From contig JBMOGA010000039.1 of NCBI GenBank assembly GCA_049318625.1, positions 1-34,903 on the forward strand: a DNA stretch of 34,903 bases. The letters are read 5' to 3'. The notes beneath the pieces were generated by a model. That model was not told where the DNA came from. It searched no databases and saw nothing but the letters and a program-made list of their open reading frames with translations. Below are positions 23,519 to 32,548 of this stretch, in pieces; the stretch's first letter is position 1, and every line of letters begins with the position of its first letter. Source of the stretch: JBMOGA01 sp049318625. GTDB taxonomy: Bacteria > Pseudomonadota > Alphaproteobacteria > Rhizobiales > Hyphomicrobiaceae. A program made the translations under genes and the position numbers.

Positions 23519-24199
23519 ATGTGCTCGCGCTACAGCCTGACGTCACCGCCGGAGGCCGTACGGCAGATGTTCCGGTACGTCGAGGCGCCGGATTTCCCGC
23601 CACGCTACAATATCGCGCCGACGCAGCCGGTGGCCATCGTCCGGCAGGCGCCGTCCGGGCCGCGGCATTTCCAGCTGGTGCGCTGGGGCCTCATCCCGTC
23701 CTGGTGCAAGGATCCCGGCGCCTTCACCACGCTCATCAACGCCCGCGCCGAAACGCTGCTCGAGAAGCCGTCGTTTCGCGGCGCCGTGCGTCACAAGCGC
23801 TGTCTGGTTCCGGCCGACGGCTTCTACGAGTGGACGGGGCCCAAGGGGGCGAAGCGACCGTTCCTGATCCGGCCGCGGGCGGGCGGGCCGCTGGCGTTCG
23901 CTGGCCTCGCCGAGGATTGGCTCGGCGCCGACGGCAGCGAGATCGACACGATGGCCATCGTCACCGTGCCGGCCAACGCCACGGTGGCGCCGATCCACGA
24001 CCGCATGCCGGCGATCGTGCCGCCGGAGGCGTTCGACGCCTGGCTCGACTGCCGCGGCGTGCGGGCGGAGGAGGCGATGGCGCTGATCGGCCCGGCGCCC
24101 GCCGATCAGCTGGAGATGCTCGAGGTCAACGCGAAGCTCAACAATCCGCGCGCCGAAGGGCCGGAACTGCAGCAAGCGGTGCGGACGATGCTATTCTGA
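23519..24199 (+). CDS. SRAP domain abasic-site shield protein (HMCES/YedK family)
   Basis: A 226-residue protein that covalently traps abasic sites in single-stranded DNA through Cys2. ATG 23519 is decided by the MCSRYSL start, since the catalytic Cys must follow the removed Met; GGAG lies 9 nt upstream, and the longer upstream frame is ignored. Active-site residues are visible: C2, N31 (YNIAPT), N74 and R76 (LINARAET), E104 (GFYEW) and H160 (APIHDRMP). Convergent with the FAD oxidase gene; the two overlap by 9 bp at their 3' ends. Confidence 0.94.
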   Translation: MCSRYSLTSPPEAVRQMFRYVEAPDFPPRYNIAPTQPVAIVRQAPSGPRHFQLVRWGLIPSWCKDPGAFTTLINARAETLLEKPSFRGAVRHKRCLVPADGFYEWTGPKGAKRPFLIRPRAGGPLAFAGLAEDWLGADGSEIDTMAIVTVPANATVAPIHDRMPAIVPPEAFDAWLDCRGVRAEEAMALIGPAPADQLEMLEVNAKLNNPRAEGPELQQAVRTMLF

Positions 24200-25642
24200 G
24201 CGGAGTACGACGCCGGGATTGAGGATGCCCTTGGGATCGAGCGCGGCCTTCACCCGGTGCATGAGTTCCATCTCGATCGGGCTCTTGTAGCGCGGCAGCC
24301 AGTCGCGTTTCAGCCGGCCGACGCCGTGCTCGGCGGCGATCGACCCGCCCATGTCGGTCACGATGGCATGGACCGCTTCGGACATCGGCTCCCACAACGC
24401 GAGGAAGGCGCGCGCGTCCATGCCGGGCGGCTGGGCGACGTTGTAGTGGACATTGCCGTCGCCGAAGTGGCCGAGCGGAATGGGGCGCGCGCCGGGGCTG
24501 AGGCGGGCCACGGCGGCGTCGGCGCGGTCGATGAACTCGGGAATGCGTGCGACCGGCACCGAAATGTCGTGCTTGATGTTGCCGCCCTCGTGGCGCTGCG
24601 CTTCGGAGATCGCCTCGCGCAGACGCCACAGCGCCTTGGCGTGGGTGAGGGAGGTGGCGATGACGGCGTCGACCAGCAGTCCCCGCTCGCTGGCGTCGGT
24701 CAGCACGACCTCCAGCTCGCGGCCGGCGCGGCCATCGGGCTTGGCGCCGGAGATCTCCAGCAGCACGTACCAGGGGTGGGCCTTGGCGAACGGATCGCGG
24801 GTGCCCGGCGTGTGGCGCGTCACGAACTCGAGCGCGATGCGCGGGACGAACTCGAAGGCGGTGAGTGCGGTGCCCGACGTGCCCTGGGCCAGCGCGAGCA
24901 GGGCGAGCGCATCGGAAATGCGGTCGAGCGCGACCAGGGCGGTCGCCGCCTCGGCGGGCTTCGGGAACAGCTTCAGGACGGCGACGGTGATGAGGCCGAG
25001 AGTGCCTTCCGAGCCGATGAACAGGTCCTTCAGGTCGTAGCCGGCGTTGTCCTTCTTGAGCGCGCGCAGGCCATTCCAGACGCGGCCGTCGGCGAGCACG
25101 ACCTCGACGCCGAGGACCAGGCTGCGGGTGTTGCCGTAGGCGAGCACGCCGGTGCCGCCGGCGTTGGTCGCGAGGTTGCCGCCGATCCTGCAGGTGTCTT
25201 CCGACGGCAGGCTGAGGGGGAACAGCCGGTCCGCGTCGGACGCCGCCGCGCGTACGTCGGCGAGCGTGACGCCGGCCTCGACGGTCATGGTGCCGCCGGC
25301 GGCGTCGACGGCGCGGATGCGATCGAGGCGGGCCAGCGAGACGAGGATGGCGGTGCCGTCCAGCGGGGTCTGGCCGCCGACGAGACCGGTATTGCCGGAC
25401 TGGGGCACGACCGCGACGCCAGCCTCGTGGGCGATGGCGAGGATGCGCGCGACCTCGTCGACGGTGCCCGGCCTCAGCACCACCGGCGTGCGCCCCTGAT
25501 ACATGCGGCGCCACTCGACCAGGAACGGCGACTGCATGTCCGGGTCGGTCAGGGCGTGGGACGGCCCGACCACCTCGGTCAGGCGGGCCAGCACGGCGGG
25601 TGTGAGGCGCGATGACGGTCCGGGCGGTCGATCCTGCGGCAT
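24191..25642 (-). CDS. FAD-linked D-2-hydroxyacid dehydrogenase (GlcD/D2HGDH-like)
   Basis: A 483-residue VAO-family flavoprotein oxidising a D-2-hydroxyacid such as D-lactate, glycolate or D-2-hydroxyglutarate. The FAD pyrophosphate loop is PQSGNTGLVGGQTPLDG, followed by PSEDTCRIGGNLATNAGG. The C-terminal substrate domain has the metal and catalytic block GHFGDGNVHYN and EHGVGRLKRDWL. It ends LDPKGILNPGVVL, the standard terminus. Full length with one clear ATG. It follows the Sua5 gene by 53 bp on the same strand, so the two may share a transcript. Confidence 0.93.
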   Translation of the reverse strand: MPQDRPPGPSSRLTPAVLARLTEVVGPSHALTDPDMQSPFLVEWRRMYQGRTPVVLRPGTVDEVARILAIAHEAGVAVVPQSGNTGLVGGQTPLDGTAILVSLARLDRIRAVDAAGGTMTVEAGVTLADVRAAASDADRLFPLSLPSEDTCRIGGNLATNAGGTGVLAYGNTRSLVLGVEVVLADGRVWNGLRALKKDNAGYDLKDLFIGSEGTLGLITVAVLKLFPKPAEAATALVALDRISDALALLALAQGTSGTALTAFEFVPRIALEFVTRHTPGTRDPFAKAHPWYVLLEISGAKPDGRAGRELEVVLTDASERGLLVDAVIATSLTHAKALWRLREAISEAQRHEGGNIKHDISVPVARIPEFIDRADAAVARLSPGARPIPLGHFGDGNVHYNVAQPPGMDARAFLALWEPMSEAVHAIVTDMGGSIAAEHGVGRLKRDWLPRYKSPIEMELMHRVKAALDPKGILNPGVVLRSE

Positions 25643-25695
25643 GGCGGTTCTCTGCGATCCTCGGGCGTCACTGCCTATAGCGGGCGGCCCCGGCG

Positions 25696-26649
25696 TTAGC
25701 GAGGCGCGGCGGCGCGCCGCAGCCGGTCGTTGATGGCCTCGCCGAGACCCGCATTCGGGATCGGCATCACGGCGATGACGGCCACGCCGGTGGCGTCGAG
25801 GCGGCGCAGGGCCGCGAACAGAGCGGCGGCGGCTTCGACGAGGTCGCCCGCGGGGCTGAGGTTCACGGTCGGGCCGTCGTGGGGCGGCGGCGCGGGTCCG
25901 AAGGCCAGCAGCGCCTCGCCGGGACGGGCGGCGGCGGCCTCCAGGCGCACCAGGGCGCGCGGGGCGTAGTGGCTGGCGAGCTGGCCCGGCGACTGCGGGC
26001 GTTCGGCGGCGTCGAGCTGGCGGGTGACGGGGCGGCCGGTGACGGCGGTGATCTGGTCGGCGGTGACTGTGCCGGGGCGCAGCAGCACGAGGCCCTCATC
26101 GGTCACCGCCAGCACGGTCGATTCGAGGCCGTGGGCGGTCGGCCCGGCATCCAGGATGACGGCGACGCGGTCGCCGAGGTCGGCTTCCACATGCTCGGCG
26201 CGGGTCGGGCTGACGTGGCCCGAGCGGTTGGCCGAGGGGGCGGCGACCGGAACGCCGGCCGCCCGCAGCAGGCGCTGGGCGACCGGGTGATCGGGTACGC
26301 GGATCGCGATGGTCGCAAGCCCGGTGGTGGCGAGGTCCGAGACCGGGCAATCGGGCCGGCGCGGCAGCACCAGGGTCAGCGGGCCCGGCCAGAAGGCGTC
26401 GGCGAGGCGGTGCGCGGTCTCGTCGAACACGGCGAGGCACTCGGCGGCGGCAAGATCGGCGACGTGGGAGATCAGCGGATTGAAACTCGGTCGGCCCTTG
26501 GCCGCGAAGATCCGGGCCACGGCGCGGCCGTCGGTGGCGTCGGCGCCGAGCCCGTAGACCGTCTCGGTCGGGAAGGCGACGAGGGCGCCCGCCCGGAGCG
26601 CGCGCGCGGCCTCATCGATGGACGCTTCGTTTGCGACTTTGCGGCTCAC
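25696..26649 (-). CDS. L-threonylcarbamoyladenylate synthase (Sua5/TsaC type)
   Basis: Makes threonylcarbamoyl-AMP from threonine, bicarbonate and ATP for the tRNA t6A37 modification. 317 residues: YrdC domain (about 1-205) with the motif FPTETVYGLGADATDG, KGRPSFNPLISHV, FWPGPLTLVL, SANRSGHVSPT and LESTVL; linker with SPGQLASHYAPRALV, then the small C-terminal Sua5 domain (to 317). The two-domain length marks the Sua5/TsaC2 form rather than short TsaC. Diverges from the acyl-CoA dehydrogenase gene across 92 bp. Confidence 0.95.
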   Translation of the reverse strand: MSRKVANEASIDEAARALRAGALVAFPTETVYGLGADATDGRAVARIFAAKGRPSFNPLISHVADLAAAECLAVFDETAHRLADAFWPGPLTLVLPRRPDCPVSDLATTGLATIAIRVPDHPVAQRLLRAAGVPVAAPSANRSGHVSPTRAEHVEADLGDRVAVILDAGPTAHGLESTVLAVTDEGLVLLRPGTVTADQITAVTGRPVTRQLDAAERPQSPGQLASHYAPRALVRLEAAAARPGEALLAFGPAPPPHDGPTVNLSPAGDLVEAAAALFAALRRLDATGVAVIAVMPIPNAGLGEAINDRLRRAAAPR

Positions 26650-26741
26650 GGTTGCTCCTGACGGCGATCTGCGGCCCTTTCCCGGGCGGCGCGACGCGCC
26701 TACTGTCGTGGCCTACACGAAGACGGACCAACGAGGAAACG

Positions 26742-28538
26742 ATGGGCTACCGGGCTCCCGTAGACGACATCATGCTGACCCTCAAGTCCTCCGCCGATCT
26801 CGACGGCCTGATCGCGAGCGGGATCTATGGCGGCCTGGACGAGCAGACCATCCGCGCCGTGCTCGTGGAGGCCGGGCGGTTCGCCGCCGACGTGCTCGAT
26901 CCGCTCAACTGGACCGGCGACCGTTCCGGCTCGCGGCTGGTCGACGGGCGGGTGGAGACGCCGGCCGGGTGGAAAGAGGCCTATGCGGCGTTCTCGGCGG
27001 CCGGATGGAACGCGCTGCCGGGCTCGGAGGCCTACGGCGGACAGGGTTTGCCGTGCATCGTCGCCTCTGCGGTCGGGGAAATCTGGAACTCGGCCAATCT
27101 GGCGTTCGGCCTCTGTCCGCTGCTGACGCAGGGCGCCATCCATGCGCTCGAGGCGACCGGATCGGAGACGCTCAAGGCGCTCTATCTGCCGCGCATGATC
27201 TCGGGGGAATGGACCGGGACGATGAACCTGACCGAGCCGCACGCGGGCTCGGATCTGGCGAGCCTGGTGACGCGCGCGGTGCGCCAGCCCGATGGCACCT
27301 ACCGGATCTTCGGTACCAAGATCTTCATCACCTACGGCGATCACGAGCTGACCGAGAACATCATCCACTTCGTGCTGGCGCGGCTGCCCGATGCGCCGCC
27401 CGGCACGCGCGGCATCTCGCTGTTCCTGGTGCCGAAGCGGCTGGTCGGCGCGGACGGATCGCTCGGCGCGCGCAACGACGTGATCTGCGCCGGTCTCGAG
27501 CACAAGCTCGGTATCCACGCGAGCCCGACCTGCATGATGAAGTACGGCGAGGGCGGCGAAGGCGCGACCGGGTATCTGGTCGGCGAGGAGAACAAGGGGC
27601 TCGCCGCCATGTTCATCATGATGAACGAGGCGCGGCTCGCGGTCGGCATTCAGGGTGTTGCGGTGGCCGAACGTGCCACACAGCGGGCGAACGACTATGC
27701 GCGCGAGCGCCGTCAGGGCCGGGCGATGGGGACGCTGGCCGGGTCGATGTCGCCGATCATCGAGCACCCGGACGTGCGCCGCAATCTGATGATGATGCGG
27801 TCGTCGACGCTGGCGGCGCGGGGCATCTGCCTCGCCACGGCGGCGGCCGTCGACATGTCGCAACGGGCCGCGGATGCGGCGACGCGGGCTGCGGCGTCGC
27901 ACCGGGTGGCGCTGTTGACGCCGGTCGCCAAGGCATGGCCGACCGACATCGGAGTGGAGATGTCGTCGATCGGCGTGCAGATCCATGGCGGCATGGGGTT
28001 CATCGAGGAGACCGGCGCCGCGCAGCATTTCCGCGACAGCCGCATCCTGCCGATCTACGAGGGCACCAACGGCATCCAGGCCATCGACCTGGCCGTCCGT
28101 AAGCTGCCGATGGAGGGCGGACAGGTGGTGCGCGCCTTCATCGCCGAGTTGCGCGAGACCGCCGTCGCGGCCCAGCAGGTGAACGCGCCGGCGTTCGGGC
28201 GCATGGGCGACAAGCTGTTGGAGGCGGTCGAGGCGCTCGATCGGGCGACGGGGTGGATGCTGGCACGTCATGCCGGCGGCAAGGCGGGCGACCAGGAAGC
28301 CATTCTCGCGAGCGCGGCGCCCTACCTCACGCTGTTCGGCATCACGTCCGGGGGCTGCTTCCTGGCACGCAACGCCCTCGCCGCCCATCGCGCCGGTGTC
28401 GACAAGGCCGAGGATCCGATCGCGATGGCGCGCTTCTTCGCCAAGAACGTCGCCGTTGCGGCGTCCGCGACTGCGAGTGTGGTCATGGACGGCGCCGACT
28501 CGCTGCTCGCCGTCGCCGGCGACCGGCTGATGGCGTGA
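26742..28538 (+). CDS. Acyl-CoA dehydrogenase, DmdC-like long form
   Basis: A 598-residue flavoenzyme introducing a 2,3 double bond into acyl-CoAs. It begins MGYRAPVDDIMLTL, the N-terminal extension domain of DmdC-type enzymes (3-methylmercaptopropionyl-CoA dehydrogenase family), and ends with the matching C-terminal domain (about 470-598). The core has MNLTEPHAGSDLASL, FITYGDHE, IHGGMGF and PIYEGTNGIQ, whose Glu is the expected catalytic base. ATG 26742 follows GAGGAA. Many such genes serve general acyl-CoA oxidation, so the substrate is open. The downstream enoyl-CoA hydratase starts 5 bp after its stop, giving a two-step beta-oxidation pair. Confidence 0.93.
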   Translation: MGYRAPVDDIMLTLKSSADLDGLIASGIYGGLDEQTIRAVLVEAGRFAADVLDPLNWTGDRSGSRLVDGRVETPAGWKEAYAAFSAAGWNALPGSEAYGGQGLPCIVASAVGEIWNSANLAFGLCPLLTQGAIHALEATGSETLKALYLPRMISGEWTGTMNLTEPHAGSDLASLVTRAVRQPDGTYRIFGTKIFITYGDHELTENIIHFVLARLPDAPPGTRGISLFLVPKRLVGADGSLGARNDVICAGLEHKLGIHASPTCMMKYGEGGEGATGYLVGEENKGLAAMFIMMNEARLAVGIQGVAVAERATQRANDYARERRQGRAMGTLAGSMSPIIEHPDVRRNLMMMRSSTLAARGICLATAAAVDMSQRAADAATRAAASHRVALLTPVAKAWPTDIGVEMSSIGVQIHGGMGFIEETGAAQHFRDSRILPIYEGTNGIQAIDLAVRKLPMEGGQVVRAFIAELRETAVAAQQVNAPAFGRMGDKLLEAVEALDRATGWMLARHAGGKAGDQEAILASAAPYLTLFGITSGGCFLARNALAAHRAGVDKAEDPIAMARFFAKNVAVAASATASVVMDGADSLLAVAGDRLMA

Positions 28539-28543
28539 GTGCG

Positions 28544-29296
28544 ATGACGGAGGAGATCGCGGTCGCGGTTGACGATGGCGTGCAGACCATCCGGTTCAAC
28601 CGGCCGGCCAAGAAAAACGCGCTCAACTCGGCCATGTACACCGCGCTCAGTGCCGCGCTGGCGGCGGGCGACCGCGATCCGGCGGTCGCGGTGCATCTGT
28701 TCGCCGGCAGCGCGGGTGCGTTCTCGGCCGGCAACGACATCGCCGAGTTCCTGTCGGGTGGCGCCGGTCTCGCTCAGCCGACGGTCGATTTCCTGCGGGC
28801 GCTGCCGCACGTGGCCAAGCCGATGGTGGCGGCGGTGGACGGGCTCGCTGTCGGCATCGGCACGACGCTGCTGTTACACTGCGACCTCGCCTATGCGTCG
28901 CCGCGGTCGCGATTCGTCACGCCGTTCCTCAATCTCGGGCTGGTGCCGGAGGCTGCCTCCAGCCTGCTGGCGCCGCGCCGGATGGGCCATCACAAGGCGT
29001 TCGAGCTCCTGGTGCTCGGCGAGACATGGTCCGCGGAGCAGGCCGAGCGGGCCGGTCTCTTGAACGCGGTGGTGCCGGAGGCGGACGTGGAGGCGCGGGC
29101 ACGCGCGGCGGCGCTGCGGCTGGCCGCCAAGCCGCCCGAGGCGCTCGCTGCGGCGCGGCGCCTGCTGAAGGGGGACGTCGGCGAGATCGTCGCGCGGATC
29201 GACGCCGAGGTCGCCGTGTTCGCCGAGCGGCTCACGTCACCCGAGGCCAAGGCCGCCTTCGCGGCGTTCCTCGCGAAGAGTGCGCGGCCGGGTTGA
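28544..29296 (+). CDS. Enoyl-CoA hydratase/isomerase family protein (crotonase)
   Basis: A 250-residue crotonase acting on the enoyl-CoA made by the preceding dehydrogenase. TIRFNRPAKKNALNSAMY and the oxyanion-hole segments FAGSAGAFSAGNDIAEF and AVDGLAVGIGTTLLLHCDLA are clear. The Glu in LGLVPEAASSLLAPRRMG occupies the position used for proton transfer in this branch, which includes delta-isomerases as well as hydratases. ATG 28544 is chosen; the 5-bp gap from the dehydrogenase implies coupling. It ends 17 bp before the convergent regulator gene. Confidence 0.92.
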   Translation: MTEEIAVAVDDGVQTIRFNRPAKKNALNSAMYTALSAALAAGDRDPAVAVHLFAGSAGAFSAGNDIAEFLSGGAGLAQPTVDFLRALPHVAKPMVAAVDGLAVGIGTTLLLHCDLAYASPRSRFVTPFLNLGLVPEAASSLLAPRRMGHHKAFELLVLGETWSAEQAERAGLLNAVVPEADVEARARAAALRLAAKPPEALAAARRLLKGDVGEIVARIDAEVAVFAERLTSPEAKAAFAAFLAKSARPG

Positions 29297-29313
29297 TACA
29301 GGGGTCGCACCGT

Positions 29314-30327
29314 TCAGCCCCGCCCGGGCTTGACGCGGACGCCGGGGGCGGGGCGCTCGAGGATCACCTCGCGGCGGAAGCGGTAGAGTTTGGCCGGACG
29401 GCCGCCGGTCTTGACGCGAACCTCGGTGGTCGGCTCGACGAGGCCGGCGCCCTCGACGAGGCGGCGGAAATTCTGCTTGTGCAGGTGGGGGCCGAGGATA
29501 GCCTCCACGGTCCGCTGCAACTCGAACAGCGTGAACTCCTCGTCCATCAGCTCGAAGATGACCGGGCGGTACTTGATCTTGGCGCGCAGCCGGCCGATGG
29601 CGGTCGCCAGGATGCGGCGGTGGTCGAACCGCATGGGCAGGCCGAGGGCCGGCACCTTGCCCCAGGTCAGCGCCGCCTCGCGGCCGTCGCGTTTGGCTTC
29701 GTCGAGCAGCCCCGACTCGTAGAGCAACTCGTAGCGCTCGAGCACCTTCTCCTCGTCCCAGCTCGCACCGTAGAGGCCGAAGCAGATGCGCAGCCGGTCG
29801 GCGCGCTCGAGCGGCCGGTCGGGGCTCAGCGGCAGCTTCGGGCGCGCGGCCCAGGACAGCAGGCGCGGCTCGATGACGTCGGTGATGACGGCGGGCTTGC
29901 CGTTGCGCCAGTCCTCCCACGGAAAATAATCGTACCAGCTGCGCCAGGCGCCGCGCTCCAGGCCCGCCTCTTCGCCGAGGCGGGTCAGCGCCAGATAGCC
30001 GATGGAGACGATATGCGGGCCGGTATCGCCGAGCTGGGCGTGGCGGCCGCGGTCGCCGAACGTGTAGAGCTGCTCGACGTAGCCGAGTTCGAGGCCGGTC
30101 TGCTGGGCGACCCACGAGCGCAGGCCCATTTCCAGCGTGCGGTGGTCGAGCGGAGAGAACGGCCCGAACGGCAGCGCATCGGCGCCGCCGCCGCCCGGCA
30201 CCACCAGCGACATCGGCTCGCGGTCGCGCACCGCGACGATGGCGGCGCTGAGGCCGATCTCGACGGTCTGGGCCTCGGCCGGGCGCCGCGGCAGGCCTGC
30301 GGTCCCGATGGACGTCTCTGCGCTCAT
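29314..30327 (-). CDS. Nudix-related NAD regulator (NrtR-like), catalytically dead box
   Basis: A 337-residue transcription factor of the alphaproteobacterial Nudix-like NAD-regulator type. The N-terminal Nudix-fold part (about 20-150) should bind a nucleotide such as ADP-ribose, but the box is degenerate: where REUxEExGU is expected it reads SWVAQQTGL, losing all three catalytic Glu. The C-terminal winged helix (about 260-337) contains YRPVIFELMDEEFTLFELQR and KQNFRRLVEGAGLVEPT, then the TGGRPAKLYRFRRE wing typical of NrtR. It presumably senses NAD metabolites and controls NAD genes elsewhere; none lie in this window. Its start overlaps the HD gene by 4 bp. Confidence 0.85.
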   Translation of the reverse strand: MSAETSIGTAGLPRRPAEAQTVEIGLSAAIVAVRDREPMSLVVPGGGGADALPFGPFSPLDHRTLEMGLRSWVAQQTGLELGYVEQLYTFGDRGRHAQLGDTGPHIVSIGYLALTRLGEEAGLERGAWRSWYDYFPWEDWRNGKPAVITDVIEPRLLSWAARPKLPLSPDRPLERADRLRICFGLYGASWDEEKVLERYELLYESGLLDEAKRDGREAALTWGKVPALGLPMRFDHRRILATAIGRLRAKIKYRPVIFELMDEEFTLFELQRTVEAILGPHLHKQNFRRLVEGAGLVEPTTEVRVKTGGRPAKLYRFRREVILERPAPGVRVKPGRG

Positions 30328-30977
30328 CGGTGCTCCGATGGGAGAGGACGGCTCGGTATCATCCTGGCGGCGGACGCCACTTCGCCGAAGCGGGCGAGGA
30401 AGGCGGTCTGGGCCTCGCCGGTTGCGACGGCGGCGAGGCGGTCGAGGCGATCGGTGACGCTTGCCGGCAGGTCGTGCGGGGGATGGCCGAAGTAGGTCTC
30501 GGCCTCGCCGGGGCTGAAGCCGGCGAGCCGGATCGCTTCGTAGCGGGCGGCGATGCGGTCGGCGTCCTTGATGGCCGAGGTGACCTCCGGCGGCAGCACG
30601 GCCGGCAGACCGAAGCGGCGATGGATGGCGCCGAGCAGGCGCGCCTCGAAGGCCTTGTAGTCGAGGCCGATGGCGGCCTTGAACGGGCTGATCAGATCAC
30701 CGATCACGAATTCGGGCGCATCGTGCAGCAGGGCGGCGCAGCGCCAGGTGTCGGGCCAGCCGGGCCTGCGGGCGGCGGCGATCTCCTCGACGACGAGGGA
30801 GTGCTGGGCCACGGAAAAGGCGTGGGTGCCGACGGTCTGGCCGTTCCAGCGGGCGACGCGGGCGAGGCCGTGGGCGATGTCGCCTATCTCGATGTCGGCG
30901 GGGTCGGGATCGAGCAGATCGAGACGGCGGCCGGACAACATGCGCTGCCACGCGCGGGGTCTTGTTTGCTCACTCAT
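30324..30977 (-). CDS. HD family hydrolase (YfbR-like phosphohydrolase)
   Basis: A 217-residue HD-domain protein. The metal site is visible: H in VAQHSLVVEE, the HD pair in AALLHDAPEFVIGD, and a later Asp in AIKDADRIAARYE. Similar enzymes are 5'-nucleotidases or phosphohydrolases; the substrate is unknown. ATG 30977 (MSEQTRPRAW) overlaps the Tag stop by 4 bp, and its own stop overlaps the regulator's start by 4 bp. Linkage with an NAD regulator suggests nucleotide metabolism. Confidence 0.9.
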   Translation of the reverse strand: MSEQTRPRAWQRMLSGRRLDLLDPDPADIEIGDIAHGLARVARWNGQTVGTHAFSVAQHSLVVEEIAAARRPGWPDTWRCAALLHDAPEFVIGDLISPFKAAIGLDYKAFEARLLGAIHRRFGLPAVLPPEVTSAIKDADRIAARYEAIRLAGFSPGEAETYFGHPPHDLPASVTDRLDRLAAVATGEAQTAFLARFGEVASAARMIPSRPLPSEHR

Positions 30978-31582
30978 GCCGGCACCCGGAATTTTTTCTG
31001 CAGGGCCGCGCACGGGGCATGGCGGTGGCAGCACAGCAGGTGGTCGTTGACCAGGCCCGACGACTGCATGAACGCATAGGCCGTTGTCGGACCGACGAAC
31101 CGGAAGCCTTCCGCCTTGAGCGCTTTCGAGATGCGCTTCGACAGGTCGGTCTCGGCCGGAATGTCCTTGTGGGTGGCGCGCGCGTTGATGAGCGGGCGGC
31201 CGTCGAGGAAGCCCCACAGGAAGGCGGCGAGGCCGGTTCGATCGGAGAGCTTCAGATAGGCGCGGGCATTGTCGATGGTCGCCTCGATCTTGAGCCGGTT
31301 GCGGACGATCCCGGCGTCGGCCATCAGCCGGGCGACGTCGGCGTCGCCATAGCGGGCGATGCGCTCGGCATCGAAGCCGTGGAAGGCGCGACGGAAATTG
31401 TCGCGCTTGCGCAGGATCGTCAGCCACGACAGGCCGGACTGGAACCCCTCGAGGACGAGTTTTTCGAACATGGCGCGGTCGTCGGCGTGGGGCACGCCCC
31501 ACTCGGTGTCGTGATACTGGGCATAAAGCGAGTCCGAGATGCCGGCCCACGTGCAGCGGACGGGTTCGTGTGTGGTGGTCAT
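30974..31582 (-). CDS. tag: DNA-3-methyladenine glycosylase I
   Basis: A 202-residue base-excision repair enzyme removing 3-methyladenine. Tag-specific features: C10 (VRCTWA) and H24 (YHDTEWGVP) with the C-terminal His and Cys of VNDHLLCCHRH form the zinc snap; MFEKLVLEGFQSGLSWLTIL and KLKIE-type helices surround the lesion pocket. Length is normal. It overlaps both neighbours by 4 bp (ATGA), the middle of a tightly coupled operon. Confidence 0.96.
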   Translation of the reverse strand: MTTTHEPVRCTWAGISDSLYAQYHDTEWGVPHADDRAMFEKLVLEGFQSGLSWLTILRKRDNFRRAFHGFDAERIARYGDADVARLMADAGIVRNRLKIEATIDNARAYLKLSDRTGLAAFLWGFLDGRPLINARATHKDIPAETDLSKRISKALKAEGFRFVGPTTAYAFMQSSGLVNDHLLCCHRHAPCAALQKKFRVPA

Positions 31583-32442
31583 GGCCGCTTCGCCTTGGCG
31601 GCGAGGTAGTGCGCCATGTCGGCGGCGTCGACGTCGAGGATGGCGTCGCCCGCCGTCAGCGTCTCGCCCTTGGCGGCCAGTTCGTCGGCGCGGTCGAGCT
31701 TCAGGAACGCCAGCGCGTGCGCGCCGTCGACGGTGCCGATGCGGCCGATCGGCTGGCCGGCGGCGACGATGTCGGTGCCGGGTGCCAGAGGCCGGTCGGC
31801 CTGCACGCGCACCACGCGCTTGCGGACCACGGTCTTGTGGTGCATGCGGGCGACCACCTCCTGGCCGACGTAGCAGCCCTTGGTGAAGGACACGCCACCA
31901 CGCAGATCGAAATCGGCCTCGTGGGGAAACGTGTCGCCGATCGCATAGTCGGCGCCGGCCTCCGGCACGCCGAGGGCGACGCGGCGGGCGTGATAGGCGG
32001 CGGGGGTGGCCGAGAGGGCGAGGGTGTCACGCCGGCCGGCCGGCACCAGCCAGCGGGCGCCGAGATCGGGCAGGCGCGGGTCGGGGCCGCCGACGCTGCC
32101 GGCGGGCGCGTCGAACGGGCCGTCCCAGGCCGCGACGACCAGCCACGACGCGGTCTCGTCGGCGATGGCGACCTCGGCCCGGAGCTTGTAGAGCGCGAGG
32201 CGGCGGGCCAAGGCCTCGGCGGTGGCGCTGGTTTCGATCAGCAGGCCGTCGGCGGCGCGGTAGACGATCACCTCGAACAGGATCTTGCCCTGGGGGGACA
32301 GCAGGCCGGCGGCGAGCGACGGGCGGCTGTCCAGCGTGTCGAGATCGTTGGTCAGCAGCCCCTGCAGCAGCTTCCCTGCATCGCCGCCGCGCACGGCGAC
32401 CACGCCGCGTCCGTCGAGCAGGGTGATGGCGGTCGATGGCAT
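31579..32442 (-). CDS. ygfZ: Folate-binding protein YgfZ/GcvT-like
   Basis: A 287-residue tetrahydrofolate-binding protein that assists iron-sulfur cluster assembly. ATG 32442 (MPSTAITLLDG) fits; the frame continues to 32595 with unrelated text. The signature KGCYVGQEVVARM with its conserved Cys is present, preceded by the GcvT-like fold (LLQGLLTNDLDTL, LLSPQGKILFEVIVY). First gene of the minus-strand operon, overlapping tag by 4 bp and diverging from the dihydroorotase gene across 106 bp. Confidence 0.94.
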   Translation of the reverse strand: MPSTAITLLDGRGVVAVRGGDAGKLLQGLLTNDLDTLDSRPSLAAGLLSPQGKILFEVIVYRAADGLLIETSATAEALARRLALYKLRAEVAIADETASWLVVAAWDGPFDAPAGSVGGPDPRLPDLGARWLVPAGRRDTLALSATPAAYHARRVALGVPEAGADYAIGDTFPHEADFDLRGGVSFTKGCYVGQEVVARMHHKTVVRKRVVRVQADRPLAPGTDIVAAGQPIGRIGTVDGAHALAFLKLDRADELAAKGETLTAGDAILDVDAADMAHYLAAKAKRP

Positions 32443-32548
32443 CGGCGGTGACCCTGGTATAAGTCGTGGCGACTCGGGAAGCGGGTGCGCGAAGCACCCC
32501 CGGTAGATAAGGCGCGGCGCCCCGGTGCCGCAAGGCGGGAGGCCCATC

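Noticed and set aside
26700..28388. Minus-strand 562-codon frame antisense to the acyl-CoA dehydrogenase
   Set aside because: No recognisable protein features, and the sense gene is complete.
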